NCBI GenBank assembly: GCA_018398765.1
Contig: JAHBMJ010000678.1
Coordinates: forward strand, 1,755 to 35,749
Direction of reading: 5' to 3'
DNA length: 33,995 nt
Source of the DNA: Chromera velia
Lineage: Eukaryota; Sar; Chromeraceae
The notes beneath the pieces are model-generated. The model searched no databases and was not told where the DNA came from. It was given only the letters and a program-made list of their open reading frames with translations. The number at the start of each line of letters is the position of its first letter. Position 1 is the stretch's first letter. Below are positions 1 through 9,902 of the stretch, piece after piece. The position numbers and the translations under genes were made by a program.

Positions 1-1072
1 ACCGAAGAACCAATAAGTACAGGGCATGGGTAATGGGAGAAAGTAATGGCTCTCTCGGTGACCATCAAATGTATTTATTGGAAAAGCAATAAGCTCCTTA
101 TAATTTTTTTCTATATATTCATATAAAAGTTAATGATTTTAAAAAAATGTAACATAAATAAAAAAAAAATCAGAACTATAATTTAAATTTATATTCCTCT
201 ACATTTTTAATTTTACATTTCATTAAATTCTGATCTTCATATATCTAAAATTAAAAAAAAAAAATCAAAACGTTTAAATTCAAGCTAATTTATATTTTAT
301 TACACATATTTTTTATAAATTGCTATTTCAATTTAAAAGGCTGATAATATATAATTTTTTAAAAGACATAAAAAAAAATACACAATCTAGCCTAATGTGC
401 TATAACTAATTCATAGGATTTATAGACTCGTTAACTCAATCAAAAAGATTCAAAAAGCGAACAAACGTTTTCACTGATGTTCTCGATTGAATACAGACAT
501 ATGTATTCACGAATTTTTCTTTTTTTTTTTTGTTCATAAGAGAGAAAATGAGCAACCGTTTTCTGCTTGTATCTCTTTTGTGAAGCCGCCGATGTTATTT
601 AGCAGAAAAAATAGGCAGAAAACTGCCATATGCCGTCAGAGACAACAGAGTGTAACGAAAACGGGAAATATCGAGAGAGGAGATTGATACATACAATCAA
701 ACCGACAACGGCTCAATTCGTCTCTACATTTGCTTCGCGCTTCTGCCTTCAAATCGATCTCTCTCCATTTCTCTCAATGACATCCCGATACTTATTTCAG
801 ATCACTCTTTCTCTCTCTGTGCAACTTTCACTCATTTTTATATCTCTCTTTTTCTGTCACTGTCTCTTTCTATCCGGCACGTCCACCCTCCTCACCCCAC
901 CCTCACCCCAACTACCACACCCCCCCAATGACAACATAAGGAAGTACTTGTGAAACAAAGACACAGGCAGAGGTTGCAGAAATATACCTTCTGCAGACCA
1001 AACAAACGAGAAGATAAACTGTAAAGGCAAGTTACCGTTTTCCTTCTTTTCTCTGCCTTCAAGTGATTCTTC
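1..1072. other. Intergenic, no supported gene
   Basis: The first ~500 bases are strongly AT-rich with many A and T runs. From about 780 to 910 the plus strand is pyrimidine-rich, ending in C-rich runs. The short open frames here are low complexity and have no recognisable motif. A downstream exon of the minus-strand gene at 1073-2770 could lie here, since a GTAGTT donor-like site occurs near 1103 and a pyrimidine-rich CTGCAG acceptor-like site near 995 on the minus strand, but I cannot support it. Confidence 0.5.
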
Positions 1073-2770
1073 TCACAAAGCATAAACAGGAAGAGGGCAA
1101 CTACCAGGTCCGTCACCTCCTCGGCCTCCATTCCCCCCACCCGGACCATCGTTGGATCGATCATCCTTTCGAGAGGGTGCATCGTACTCAAAAGACTGCC
1201 TCCGTTTCGCCTTCTTTTTGTCTTTCTTCTTTTTGTCCTTGTCTATCTTCCCTTTCTTCTCATTCGCTTTCTTCGAAGAAGCCTTCGTTTTTTCATGTTT
1301 TGTAGTTCTCTTTTTCCCACTTCCACCGGTCTCATTATCCTCTTTGGCTACTTCTCTCCAATGTCGCTTCACCACAAGACGCGGTCTATTGGTGCTCCTC
1401 GCAGCCACAGACCAGTGGCCAAGACCCTCATCGTTCATCCGCCTCCGCAAAGTTTCAAAACGAGGAAGAGCTAATTTGTTGTGACGCTTGTGTGACCAAC
1501 CTGCAAAAAAATTGAACAAAACACCCAAACACATACACACACATACATATACACACACTCAATCACACACACACACATACACACATACATACACACACAT
1601 ACACACACACACACACANAAACACACACACATTCGATTGTGCCGTCTTTCAGCCTTTCATGCGCAGGGAGGAGGGGGGGTCCGGGGGGGGGGGGGGGGGC
1701 CCCCCCCGTCTCATTCAGACAGACAGACAGACAAAGAGCTCACATAAATACAGAGACAAACTCACAGCTACGACACACACACATGCAAACATACCACGGA
1801 GTTCATCGTAATACGACGGGAGCAGTGACCAATAAGGATGCCCCTCTTTTCCAGGTCCTTTCTTTGACGCTCTCCGGCCTTTTTTTCCTTTACATAATTT
1901 CGCGTCAAACTTCTCTGGGAGAGATTCGAAGTGTTTTTTGAAATTCCCGATCGAGCCACCTACTGCAATTCTTTTCCCTCCATCCTTCCCGTCGAAGTGA
2001 AAAGACACGAAACGTTCATTATCCGACAGTTCAGTGCAGCTGCTTTCATTTCCCGGATCCGAATGCTCACTCCCACCATCAGATTCATTCTCTGAATCTC
2101 CAGCCTCACTCTCTGAATCCATATCATTATCCGAATCCTCTCCTTCAGAATCATCTTCCGGATCAGAATCAACATCGATAGGGCACTTGCTGCTTTCTTT
2201 ACCTCTCTTTTTTGGTCTCATCACTCTCTCAGATGAACAAACAGATTCTTGTTCAGTCACTCTATTCCTTCTTCTCTGAACAGCTGCCTCTACTTCCCTG
2301 TCCACCTGCTCCCTCATCAGAGCTCTCATTCTTTCATCTGCTCCCTCTCTAGCAGTAGCAGCAGTAGCAGAAGAACCAGTAGTGCTGCTAGGCTCTTCCA
2401 TCATCGTCATTGTCCCCCCATTCCTTAACCGGCCAGTACCACCAGTCAGCAGCTGGAGCCTTCCTACCCCCGCACTGCCTCTCCGCAGGGTTGCTATGGT
2501 GGCAGGCCCTAAAAAATTCCCAAGCCTCCACCCTGTCCCAACTCTAACAGTGTTGATACCATGGGAAGGTCGCTCTCTCCTTTCAGCTGCCCAATTGGCT
2601 GCTGCACGTCGTCTCACTTCTGTTGCTTGTTCGGTAAGCTCTTCCTCCCTACTTCTTTCGGCTCCATTCTCTTCAGATTTTCCTTCTTCAATCTTATTCT
2701 CTCTCTCTCCCCCTCCGTTGACCACCCCAAACAGCAGGAAAAGCAGGAATCCTACCTCCCAAACCCGCAT
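1073..2770 (-). CDS. Secreted or membrane-entering acidic protein, two exons, unknown function
   Basis: I do not recognise the family. Exon 1 is 2770-1795 and exon 2 is 1500-1073. The intron 1501-1794 has a GTATG donor and a TTTTTTGCAG acceptor. Both ends are phase 1, so the frame is kept and the product is 467 aa. Residues 1-20 look like a signal peptide (short N-region, FLLFLLFGVV core, small residues after). Residues 40-180 are Arg/Glu-rich. Residues 199-250 are almost entirely Ser, Asp and Glu with some Asn and Gly. Residues 252-345 look more ordered, spanning the exon junction (YYDELRG then WSHKRHNKLALPRF). The tail is Lys-rich (about 395-425), then Gly-rich. The stop at 1073 may be true or may be intron read-through. 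The start faces the plus-strand gene at 2839 with only 68 bp between. Confidence 0.6.
1501..1794 (-). repeat. Intron with (CA)n tract, one N, and a G/C homopolymer junction
   Basis: This intron carries a CA/TA-type microsatellite at about 1530-1630 on the plus strand, with an undetermined base at 1618. At about 1681-1707 a run of G is followed directly by a run of C. The same G-run/C-run signature flanks the N gap near 12442, so this may be an unmarked assembly join. A short GACA tract follows at about 1718-1732. Confidence 0.75.
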
Positions 2771-2838
2771 TGACCTCTTCCTTTTTCACCTAGCTGTTGC
2801 TCAACTCAGCAAACGAAAACTTGACTGTCAAATCCGAA

Positions 2839-3905
2839 ATGGACACAAAGATTGATCTGACTGTCAAAATTCCTTCTCAACCAGTTCCAGGACTCAAAAC
2901 AAGTGAACGGGAACAGACACAGTCGGAGATGGCAGACAAAAATGACTTCATGCAGGCACACAACGTTCCGTCCAATTGTATCGCTCGACACTCAGATGCA
3001 GAGAAAAAGGATACAAATTCACGAAATAAACCCAGAGACGGACCTGAATTATTTGCCAGCATGCTGTCGGGCTCCGGGGCCAGGCAAGAGACGCCCGGGG
3101 CCCGGCCACAGACTCCAGAGAGTCCAATTTTCTCAAGACCTTGCAAGTAGACAGGGAAGCAAACAAACATTCGTCGCAATCCAAATCCCCCATTCATCAC
3201 ATCCCCTCCAGTTCCAAACATTCTTAGTGCACGTCCACAAGAAACATGACAGATCCTCCTTTGGAGTTCAACAGACGGGCAAACCGTCTCATTATTCTGG
3301 TGAATTCGCTCAAACTCCAGTATGCAACAGAGAGACCTCCAAAAGAAATGAACGACACATTCGGAAAAATGGTCGAGTTGATGCAAGAGATTGCAAGCAG
3401 AATGCCCTGGGAAGAAGACGAGACCCAGATCCTTGACGACTCACCATCTGCAGCTGCGCTGAGAGAGATTACAGATTCCACAGGCCGCAGACTTCTCCTT
3501 GATGTCCGCATCAAACCCACTCGATCTATCCTCCGTTTTATCGACACCAACAGGCACAGATATCCGTATACGCTCGCTATCTGGCGCCCACGCAAAGAGG
3601 CATAGCCTGGGACACTTCACAACTTCCTCCACATCCGGGGAAACACGTTCCCTTTCCACCGCTTCTTCCGCAGAGAGAGGGGAAAGTGGGATGCTCCCTT
3701 GTGGACCGTCCCCATGCGCTTTTTCGATGCTTTCATCAATACGATCGAGAACATTCCGGACGTACGCATTCTCTCACCCCGGCCTCTTCTTCTGAAATGC
3801 TCCCTGGCAGACAACGGTGTGTTGGTCGTCCACGGTTGGAAGCCGGAAAACATTTCGGTAACGTGGACAACACTTCAGTCTCCGGTGGCAGTAATGAGCT
3901 ATTAG
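2839..3905 (+). CDS. Hypothetical protein, three exons
   Basis: I do not recognise the family. The proposed exons are 2839-3146, 3242-3565 and 3674-3905, giving 287 aa. Intron 2 (3566-3673) is well supported: a GTATAC donor, a long pyrimidine tract ending TTCTTCCGCAG, and matching phase 2. Without it the frame hits a TAG at 3603-3605 and then stays open in the same frame to 3905. Intron 1 (3147-3241) is weaker: a GTAGAC donor that starts one base before an in-frame TAG, and a poor CCACAAG acceptor, though the phase fits. Exon 1 is polar and probably disordered (Thr, Ser, Pro, Lys, Glu). Exons 2 and 3 look globular, for example RRANRLIILVNSLKLQYATE and MRFFDAFINTIENIPDVRIL. An in-frame TAG at 2791 means the first ATG is at 2839 unless an upstream exon exists. 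Confidence 0.55.
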
Positions 3906-3920
3906 GTTGACTTCGATGTG

Positions 3921-3956
3921 TAGCCGTCTCCTTAGCCGTCTCCTTAGCCGTCTCCT
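3921..3956. repeat. Three perfect 12-bp tandem units
   Basis: The unit TAGCCGTCTCCT repeats three times without a mismatch at 3921-3932, 3933-3944 and 3945-3956. It starts 15 bp after the stop codon of the gene ending at 3905, so it would lie in its 3' untranslated region. On the minus strand it would read as a KETA repeat, but no minus-strand gene is supported here. Confidence 0.9.
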
Positions 3957-4105
3957 TTTGAACGTTCGATTTAAATGATTCTGTGCCCCACAAACATTTA
4001 TCCACTCCGTGCGAATTAAACTATTAAGGCACTAAATAATCCCGCGTGTGCATGCCCGTCGGCCGCGCGTCGCGCGTGGCGCAAAAGTGCTATTCCTAAT
4101 TAATT

Positions 4106-4122
4106 GGGGTGCAATGCACCCC
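4106..4122. repeat. Perfect 8-bp inverted repeat around one base
   Basis: GGGGTGCA (4106-4113), a single A (4114), then TGCACCCC (4115-4122) form a palindrome-like site. The single-base centre makes a dyad binding site more plausible than an RNA hairpin. It lies about 550 bp upstream of the methyltransferase start codon. Confidence 0.7.
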
Positions 4123-4668
4123 CCCAGACCACACGGATGGCTGCGTCCGACGTTTACAGGAAGATCTGACGCACGCCAAGCTCGGCCCCGGAAAGACAAT
4201 TCAGCTGAGGAGGCACTTTCCAAATTTAAAGCAGGGGCAACAAGAATAAATTTCGCTTTCCGGGCCATTCGCACGGAGTGCATCAGATGCTTTGGCGTCG
4301 CGTGGCGTGCATGGGGGCGCGCGCCCCGCTCGGACGTACCAATTTGTGCTCGAAGCCCGCCGCCAACTTATGCGTGATGACGTACTGAGAGCTTGAGAAA
4401 ATATCCTCCGACGACGACCTCATCCCTCGCTTCATTCATACCTGCTGAATGGCGTCGCATTGAAAGTCAAGCATACGCAGAGAATGTCAACTTTATGTGC
4501 ACGGAAGAGCGAAGGGGGGAGATGGGAGCCTTAAGCCTTCGGGACTGAAGTCGAATTGAAGGAGACGGTATTGCTTCAATTAACCGATCGAAGAAACCCT
4601 GGAAAGACAAGTCTTCTTCAGCAAGGGCAGGGGACTTCTTTCTGGATTGCACGCTCCTTGATCGACAC

Positions 4669-5047
4669 ATGGAAGAGGCTGAGATAGAGAGGTGGGAGGT
4701 CATAGGGGCCTACGACCCTGGCTCCGAGGTCGTTTCTCTTGATATCGGAGAAGGAGACGGCGGAGACGCCTCTAACCTCTCTTCACCGTCGTCTCCCTCT
4801 ATCGATGTAGCCCCCCCTTCACGTGTACGCCTGAAGATTCGCCAAGTCATCAATCAATCCCGTGAAGAGGTACGTATGAAAAGTCACAAAAAGGAGAACA
4901 CATTCCAAGCAGAAGGAAAGCACAGAGCCGCCCACTTATGCACGTGAGCACGTGTACGCGTGCATTCAAGCGTGCGCGCCCATGCACGCGAAAACAGTCT
5001 GATGATGCAACTCTGATGCCTACAAGGCCATTGCCACATACTGCCAC

Positions 5048-5083
<36 letters not shown>

Positions 5084-5122
5084 GCACGCACACACACACA
5101 CACACACACGTTCTCACACGCG

Positions 5123-5158
<36 letters not shown>

Positions 5159-5481
5159 AACACACATACATACATACATACATACACATATACATACACA
5201 CACGTTCTCATACACACCTACACACACATACATACACATACACATACGCGCGCGCGCACACAGAGAGAGAGAGAGAGATAGAGCGAAGGGGGGTTGGAAG
5301 AAAGAAACGGTCCGTCTAGTTTTCTAAAGCTCACTGACACGAAAGAAAGACATGGTCAGGACGCTCGGCAGGCAGGCGCACGGGCAGACAGATGCAGGCA
5401 CAGAATTAGAGAGACACTGACAGACAAAGCCAAACGACCGAAACACAGACAGACAGGCACAGAGAGAGAGAGACAGACAGG

Positions 5482-5530
<49 letters not shown>

Positions 5531-5547
5531 GGACGGACGGACGGACG

Positions 5548-5601
<54 letters not shown>

Positions 5602-6631
5602 GAGACAGATAGTTAGACAGACAGACAGACAGATAGACAGACAGACTGACAGACAGACGGGTACACAGATAGAGTGAGAGCTCTGTAGACACACAGACAG
5701 GCAAAAACGAGAACAAAGATAGGGTTGCCATACACAGGCTGATCAGGCGGGCAACGGTCTCAAATTTCATGGCTGAGTTTACAGAGAGGAGTGTGGAGTG
5801 CGACCGTGACATTGGGGGGGGAGGCGGGGGGGCATGATTTGTGTCTTTTGAAAGTGTCTTGCTGTCCTCGCTTGCTTGCAGGTGGCGAGTGGCGTTGTGT
5901 GGAATGTTGCTGTCGAGCTCTGCTGGTTTCTTTGGCGAGAGCTGGGGCATGGATGCAAATGGAAAGCTCCAGAGTCGTTTGCATTTGTGGAACTTGGAGC
6001 GGGTACGGGTGTTGTAGGTTTGTTCCTGAAGTGCTGCTTTGCGTCTGCGTCCGTTCTGCTCACAGATCTCCCAGATGCCCTCGGGCTTCTGCGAGGCAAC
6101 ATCGAGTTGAATGGCCTTGAGGGTCAGGAAGCTGTAAGTTCTGGGGGGGAGGCTCAAATATGTTGTCGAGGAAAGCTGGAAGTTATGGCCTTGGATTGGC
6201 GGGAGCCTGGGGGGAAAGTGAGAGAGTTGTTGGAGAAAGACAATGGGTGGTCCTGTTTGAAGATAGCGGTAGGTGCGGATCTGACGTACAGTCCTGAGTG
6301 CCGTCAGCTTCTTTCTGAGATTCTCAAGGACGACTCCCATCCACTCAGTCAAATTCCTTGGCTGATCGCCCACCAGCACCGTGACCCGATCTCCATCTCC
6401 GAGGAGGAGATCTTCAGAATATTTGGGCCTCTCTGTTCACGAATTTTAGTGGCGTCGCAAGACAGAACAAGCAGATTCAAATCCGATGTCGGATCTTTCG
6501 GTTTCTTCTTATTTTTTCCGAAAGGATGTCCGGCGGCGTTTCCAGAAGAGACCGCAGCACTGCTCAGCCTCTTAGAACCTGCATTTACCCGCGCTCACAG
6601 CAATCACCACGGCGCCGCCAGTGGTGACTGA
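4669..6631 (+). CDS. METTL21-like protein methyltransferase (Methyltransf_16 family)
   Basis: This is a class I, S-adenosylmethionine-dependent methyltransferase of the METTL21/FAM86/EEF2KMT group, whose known members methylate lysines of chaperones or translation factors. Exon 1 is 4669-4869 and exon 2 is 5882-6631, giving 316 aa. The intron 4870-5881 has a strong GTACGT donor and a TTGCTTGCAG acceptor, phase 0 on both sides. The join restores the family hallmark: [11 protein letters not shown] from exon 1 runs into [13 protein letters not shown] from exon 2 (residues 57-80). Motif I is [13 protein letters not shown] (103-115). Next come LLTDLPDAL (126-134), the N-I-E-L-N segment (140-144), the acidic LDWREP (171-176) and GADLTYSP (198-205). 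Residues 1-45 are acidic and disordered. The length is normal to slightly long. The exact substrate cannot be read from sequence. Confidence 0.9.
5050..5290 (+). repeat. Compound (CT)n/(CA)n/(GA)n microsatellite in methyltransferase intron
   Basis: About 30 bases of CT (5051-5081) are followed by CA runs (about 5088-5109 and 5140-5158), a second CT run, CATA units (about 5163-5190), more CA/CATA, a CGCGCGCG patch near 5247-5256 and a GA run near 5262-5279. All of it sits in the intron 4870-5881. Confidence 0.95.
5445..5665 (+). repeat. (GACA)n tetranucleotide array with a (GGAC)n core
   Basis: More than 40 near-perfect GACA/CAGA units fill most of this stretch. A block of GGAC units sits at about 5530-5550, and there are a few interruptions near 5598-5618. 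The array gives long artificial open frames on both strands (repeats of RQTD or SVCL), which I discount. It lies inside the methyltransferase intron. Confidence 0.95.
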
Positions 6632-6893
6632 GTGGTCAGGATGGGAGTCATACCCTGAGTTGGAGTGATCATCATCATCATCATGCGCCATCGATATCGG
6701 CCCATAATAGGCGTCTAGCGTTCGGCAAGTCACGACACGCAAGGCAGATTGTTAAATGATGGACCCTCATCTAGCAACATTTGGCAACTAGCTTAACAAC
6801 TGTATTTCTTCTCAAACTCTTCCACTTCTGGCAGGGCGTGCTGGCGTATGAGCAAGGCTGCTTCATGTGATGTTGACCGCCAGCCATGCCACG
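6632..6893. other. Spacer between methyltransferase gene and LTR element
   Basis: No gene is seen. It starts with a short CATCAT run (about 6669-6684) followed by a segment that loosely resembles 29630-29750 (see findings). It was one continuous flank with the sequence now at 9903 before the LTR element inserted. Confidence 0.5.
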
Positions 6894-6898
6894 CCACC
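6894..6898. repeat. Target-site duplication, left copy
   Basis: CCACC lies immediately before the TG that starts the left LTR. The identical CCACC lies immediately after the CA that ends the right LTR (9898-9902). Confidence 0.85.
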
Positions 6899-7227
6899 TG
6901 TAAGAGGCGTACGGGGCTCTTAAGTAACAATAGCTTCTGGCAGAGAGTACTCTAGCGCTACTATAAGCCTTGTCAAAGTCTATATAGTTCCGAAGGAAAA
7001 GTCGGTAAGTCTGTCAGTCAAACCTCATGCGATGACTCTTGGAATCAGACCCACTCTTATGTTTGATCTACTGATTGCATCATGCGCATGCTCATATATC
7101 GATCAGTCATTATACGCGCGCGCCCGCGAGCTATGCCGTTCTCATGCAGGCCGAGGTCGCTAAGCTAAGCGATGTCAATTCTAGTTCAGTACCCCACAAG
7201 CCCAGACTTCCTAGCAATCACCTCACA
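6899..7227. repeat. Left long terminal repeat
   Basis: 329 bp, starting TGTAAGAGGC and ending ACCTCACA. It aligns end to end with 9568-9897, with 9 substitutions and one single-base indel by my reading (about 97% identity). It contains a TATA-like TCTATATAG at about 6979-6987 that is changed to CTACATAG in the other copy. It also has a CGCGCGCGC patch near 7115. Confidence 0.9.
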
Positions 7228-9567
7228 CATGCCCGCCCACCAGACCAACGTCCACGCTTGGTTCAAATTCAAGCATGCACCTCACACATGTTTGCTCACA
7301 GGGAGGGTGGGTGGGAATATTAACAATTTATAATGCATCAAACAAGGCATCAGACAATATATCCGACAATACATCAGACACTCTAACTCATGACTTTGGC
7401 CTGAGACTCTCCTTGTGCAAGTCTCCTCTCGCTTTGACATCGATCCGCACTTCTGCGATCTCATCTGAGGGCATCCCTAAGATGGTACATAAAAAGCGTC
7501 CAAAGCTTCCCAAGCATGCACAAGTGAGATCAAAGATTCATTCACGTGGTTTTCGTATTCAATGCATCATAAACGCAAGGCATTCATGCGTGCGACTATC
7601 TCAGGGGACTCCAGTGATTTCTGACTGGATGCACTCACTCTCTCTGTCCAGAATCTTCCCATTCAAGGTCACTAGAAGGACTCACTTAATCACTAATATT
7701 CACTGGGAGACTTCACGACAGCACGCACAGTGCCCAGCCCACAATACACGCGCAGACAGGGGATAGACTCGAGTCATTAGACGTCTTTTTTCCTTCCTTT
7801 GTCTTTTTTTGACCGAGTAGGTATCGCGCAATGTAGCCAGCCATAAATCTAGGTGGCAGACAAAACACGGCCACTCTTGTATGCGCTCCGGGCACTCCCC
7901 AAGCAACGCACACATAGTCGGTTTCTCTCATATGAAGCGATCGCAGACAGAGCATAAGGAGCTCAACTGCATGCACTCAGGAGACTCGGGGCTTTGAAAG
8001 CTCTATGGAAGACTGCACGCTAACTGAGTATAACAGTCATCTCAGAGGTTAGTAACAAAACACCATCCAGTCAGATAGAAAGCAGAAAGCACACACTCCT
8101 AAAAATTACTCAAAGTATGCCCTTTGACTGCAAACTCTCAGTGAAGCTCTCTTCTTTCTTTTTAAACAAATCAACACAGATCGACACAAAATTTTTTATT
8201 CCCGGTAATAGACCGAGCTCTCACGTTCCGCGTGAATGGTTATTGCTCGCTGCCCTTGGATGCTGCACAGCTCACCACAGCCTGGCCAGCTGCGGGGCGA
8301 GAGAACTGCACAACATCTTGAACAGTTCGACCGAAGTCGAACGCAGTGCACGCCACTCTCGAAAACAACAGAACATTGGAGATCTAAGGTGTCAATCTTT
8401 CATCCTTCTTTCTTTTCTTTTCTTTTTTTCTTTCTCTTCTTTGCTTTGCAGAGTGTCTGATTCTATGTGTTTTTTTTTTTTATTTCCCTTTCAATCCCTT
8501 TCCCTCTTTCTTTTGCTTTCAATGTTTTCCCATACCCAAACAAACAGAGGGAAAGCTTAGACAACAGAAATCAAGAAAGCAAACAACCTCTCATAAGTGT
8601 TCAATACCTTCACCCTCTTAGTCCCTATCTCTCTCCTCTTTCTTTTATTCTTCTTTCATTTTCTTTTCTCCCCAACTATCTCCCCTCCCCATTCATCTTT
8701 CATAAACAGAGAAAGAAAACAGTCAGAGAGATGCAAAGAGACAGAAACATTCATTCAAAAACAAACCTCCACACCACACTCACTCTCACTTCCCTCAAGC
8801 ACACTCTGATCAGTCTCCCTCTCTTCCTCCATCTCCAACCCCTACTGCAAACAAAAGTCTGTAGCCTCCAAAGTCTTCTTCCAACTTGGAAGCCCTTCAC
8901 AACTGCTCCGCCGTCGAGTGACACAGCCGCGGTGCCCCCATGGCACTATTATATGTGATTAGCACGCGGCACTCGAGTTCCAGAGCTTCTCCAGTCCAGT
9001 AATCAGACTGAGAGTAGAGATCCTTCCTCAGTCAAGTCTCCTCCTCTCAATGTATGCATTATTCTCTCTGCTCACAAGAGGAAGACACCTCTGTTCTCTT
9101 CAAATGGAAGCTCCTATCCTCCTTGAGGCACTCTCTCTGTGGGCAACAGTTGCTCTGATCTAGGCTCTGATCGATGACATCACCAGAGGTCAATATTCGT
9201 CTCCTTGATCTTCTCCCTCACTTCTCCCTCATTTCAACTCCGGCTCTTTCTCCTTCTACCCTGGTATGTTTTTCAACTCTTGTTCTCTCACCGCAAGCAG
9301 CAGAAAACAGAAACATGCCTAGAAAGTCTTCAGCTCCTCATCTTCCTCGAGAACTCCACAACATTCAAGACAAAACGAAACAACATATCGGAGCTGAAAA
9401 ATTTTTAATTTGTCCTAAGCTGTCAAACCTCTGGCTGCCACCGCACTCTACATGGCCTGGTGCTTCACGTGGCAAGCCCACTTGCCTTCGACAATCTTCA
9501 TTCTTTCATCTCAAGAGATCTCACCACACTGTCTGCCCTTGTGCAACCGAAAGCTCTGCTAACTAAC

Positions 9568-9897
9568 TGTAAGAGGCGTACGGGGCTCTTAAGTAACAAT
9601 AGCTTCTGGCAGAGAGTACTCTAGCGCTACTATAAGCCTTGTCAACGTCTACATAGTTCCGAGGGAGAAGTCGGTAAGTCTGTCAGTCAAACCTCATGCG
9701 ATGACTCTTGGAATCAGACCCACTCTTATGTTTGATCTACTGATTGCATCACTGCGCATGCTCATATATCGATCAGTCATTATACGCGCGCGCCCGCGAG
9801 CTATGCCGTTCTCACGCAGGCCGAGGTCGCTAAGCTAAGCGATGCCAATTCTAGTTCAGTGCCCCACAAGCCCAAACTTCCTGGCAATCACCTCACA
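9568..9897. repeat. Right long terminal repeat
   Basis: 330 bp, starting TGTAAGAGGC and ending ACCTCACA, the partner of 6899-7227. At eight of the nine substitutions this copy has G or C where the left copy has A or T. The extra base is in the segment CATCACTGCG (left copy CATCATGCG). Confidence 0.9.
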
Positions 9898-9902
9898 CCA
9901 CC
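9898..9902. repeat. Target-site duplication, right copy
   Basis: CCACC directly follows the terminal CA of the right LTR and matches 6894-6898 exactly. Confidence 0.85.

Larger units (their letters stand above)
3906..4668. other. Intergenic spacer
   Basis: No gene is supported. It contains three perfect 12-bp tandem units (3921-3956), an inverted repeat (4106-4122), and CG-dinucleotide-rich stretches at about 4040-4080 and 4290-4370. It probably includes the 3' flank of the gene ending at 3905 and the promoter of the methyltransferase gene starting at 4669. Confidence 0.5.
6899..9897. mobile_element. Non-autonomous LTR retrotransposon-like element, complete
   Basis: The element is 2,999 bp, bounded by two direct repeats of 329 and 330 bp that begin TGTAAG and end CTCACA, flanked by a 5-bp duplication CCACC. 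That is the structure of an integrated LTR element. The interior (7228-9567, 2,340 bp) has no open frame above 163 codons, and none resembles gag, protease, reverse transcriptase or integrase, so any movement would need enzymes from elsewhere (LARD-like or large TRIM-like). I see no clear primer-binding site starting TGG next to either LTR and no clear polypurine tract, so the orientation is undetermined. On the minus strand a purine-rich GGTGGGCGGGC lies next to the 6899-7227 LTR, which weakly favours the minus orientation. The interior is pyrimidine-rich on plus at about 8395-8540 and 8600-8700. Confidence 0.85.

Noticed and set aside
3246-3905. A pseudogene with nonsense and frameshift lesions
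   Set aside because: The TAG at 3603 is removed by a phase-matched GT-AG intron with a strong acceptor, and a second, weaker intron can join exon 1, so an intact three-exon gene is simpler.
5445-5665. A CRISPR array or coding repeat
   Set aside because: The units are 4 bp with no spacers, which is a tetranucleotide microsatellite in an intron.
5324-6379. A 351-codon minus-strand open frame across the methyltransferase
   Set aside because: Half of it is the translated GACA array (SVCL repeats) and the rest is antisense to a clear methyltransferase exon.
7254-7277. A tRNA-like T arm (CTTGG-TTCAAAT-TCAAG)
   Set aside because: No matching acceptor strand, D arm or anticodon arm lies upstream, so it is a chance hairpin inside the LTR element.
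6899-9897. A segmental duplication rather than a mobile element
   Set aside because: The TG...CA ends and the identical CCACC on both outer flanks are the specific pattern of LTR-element integration.
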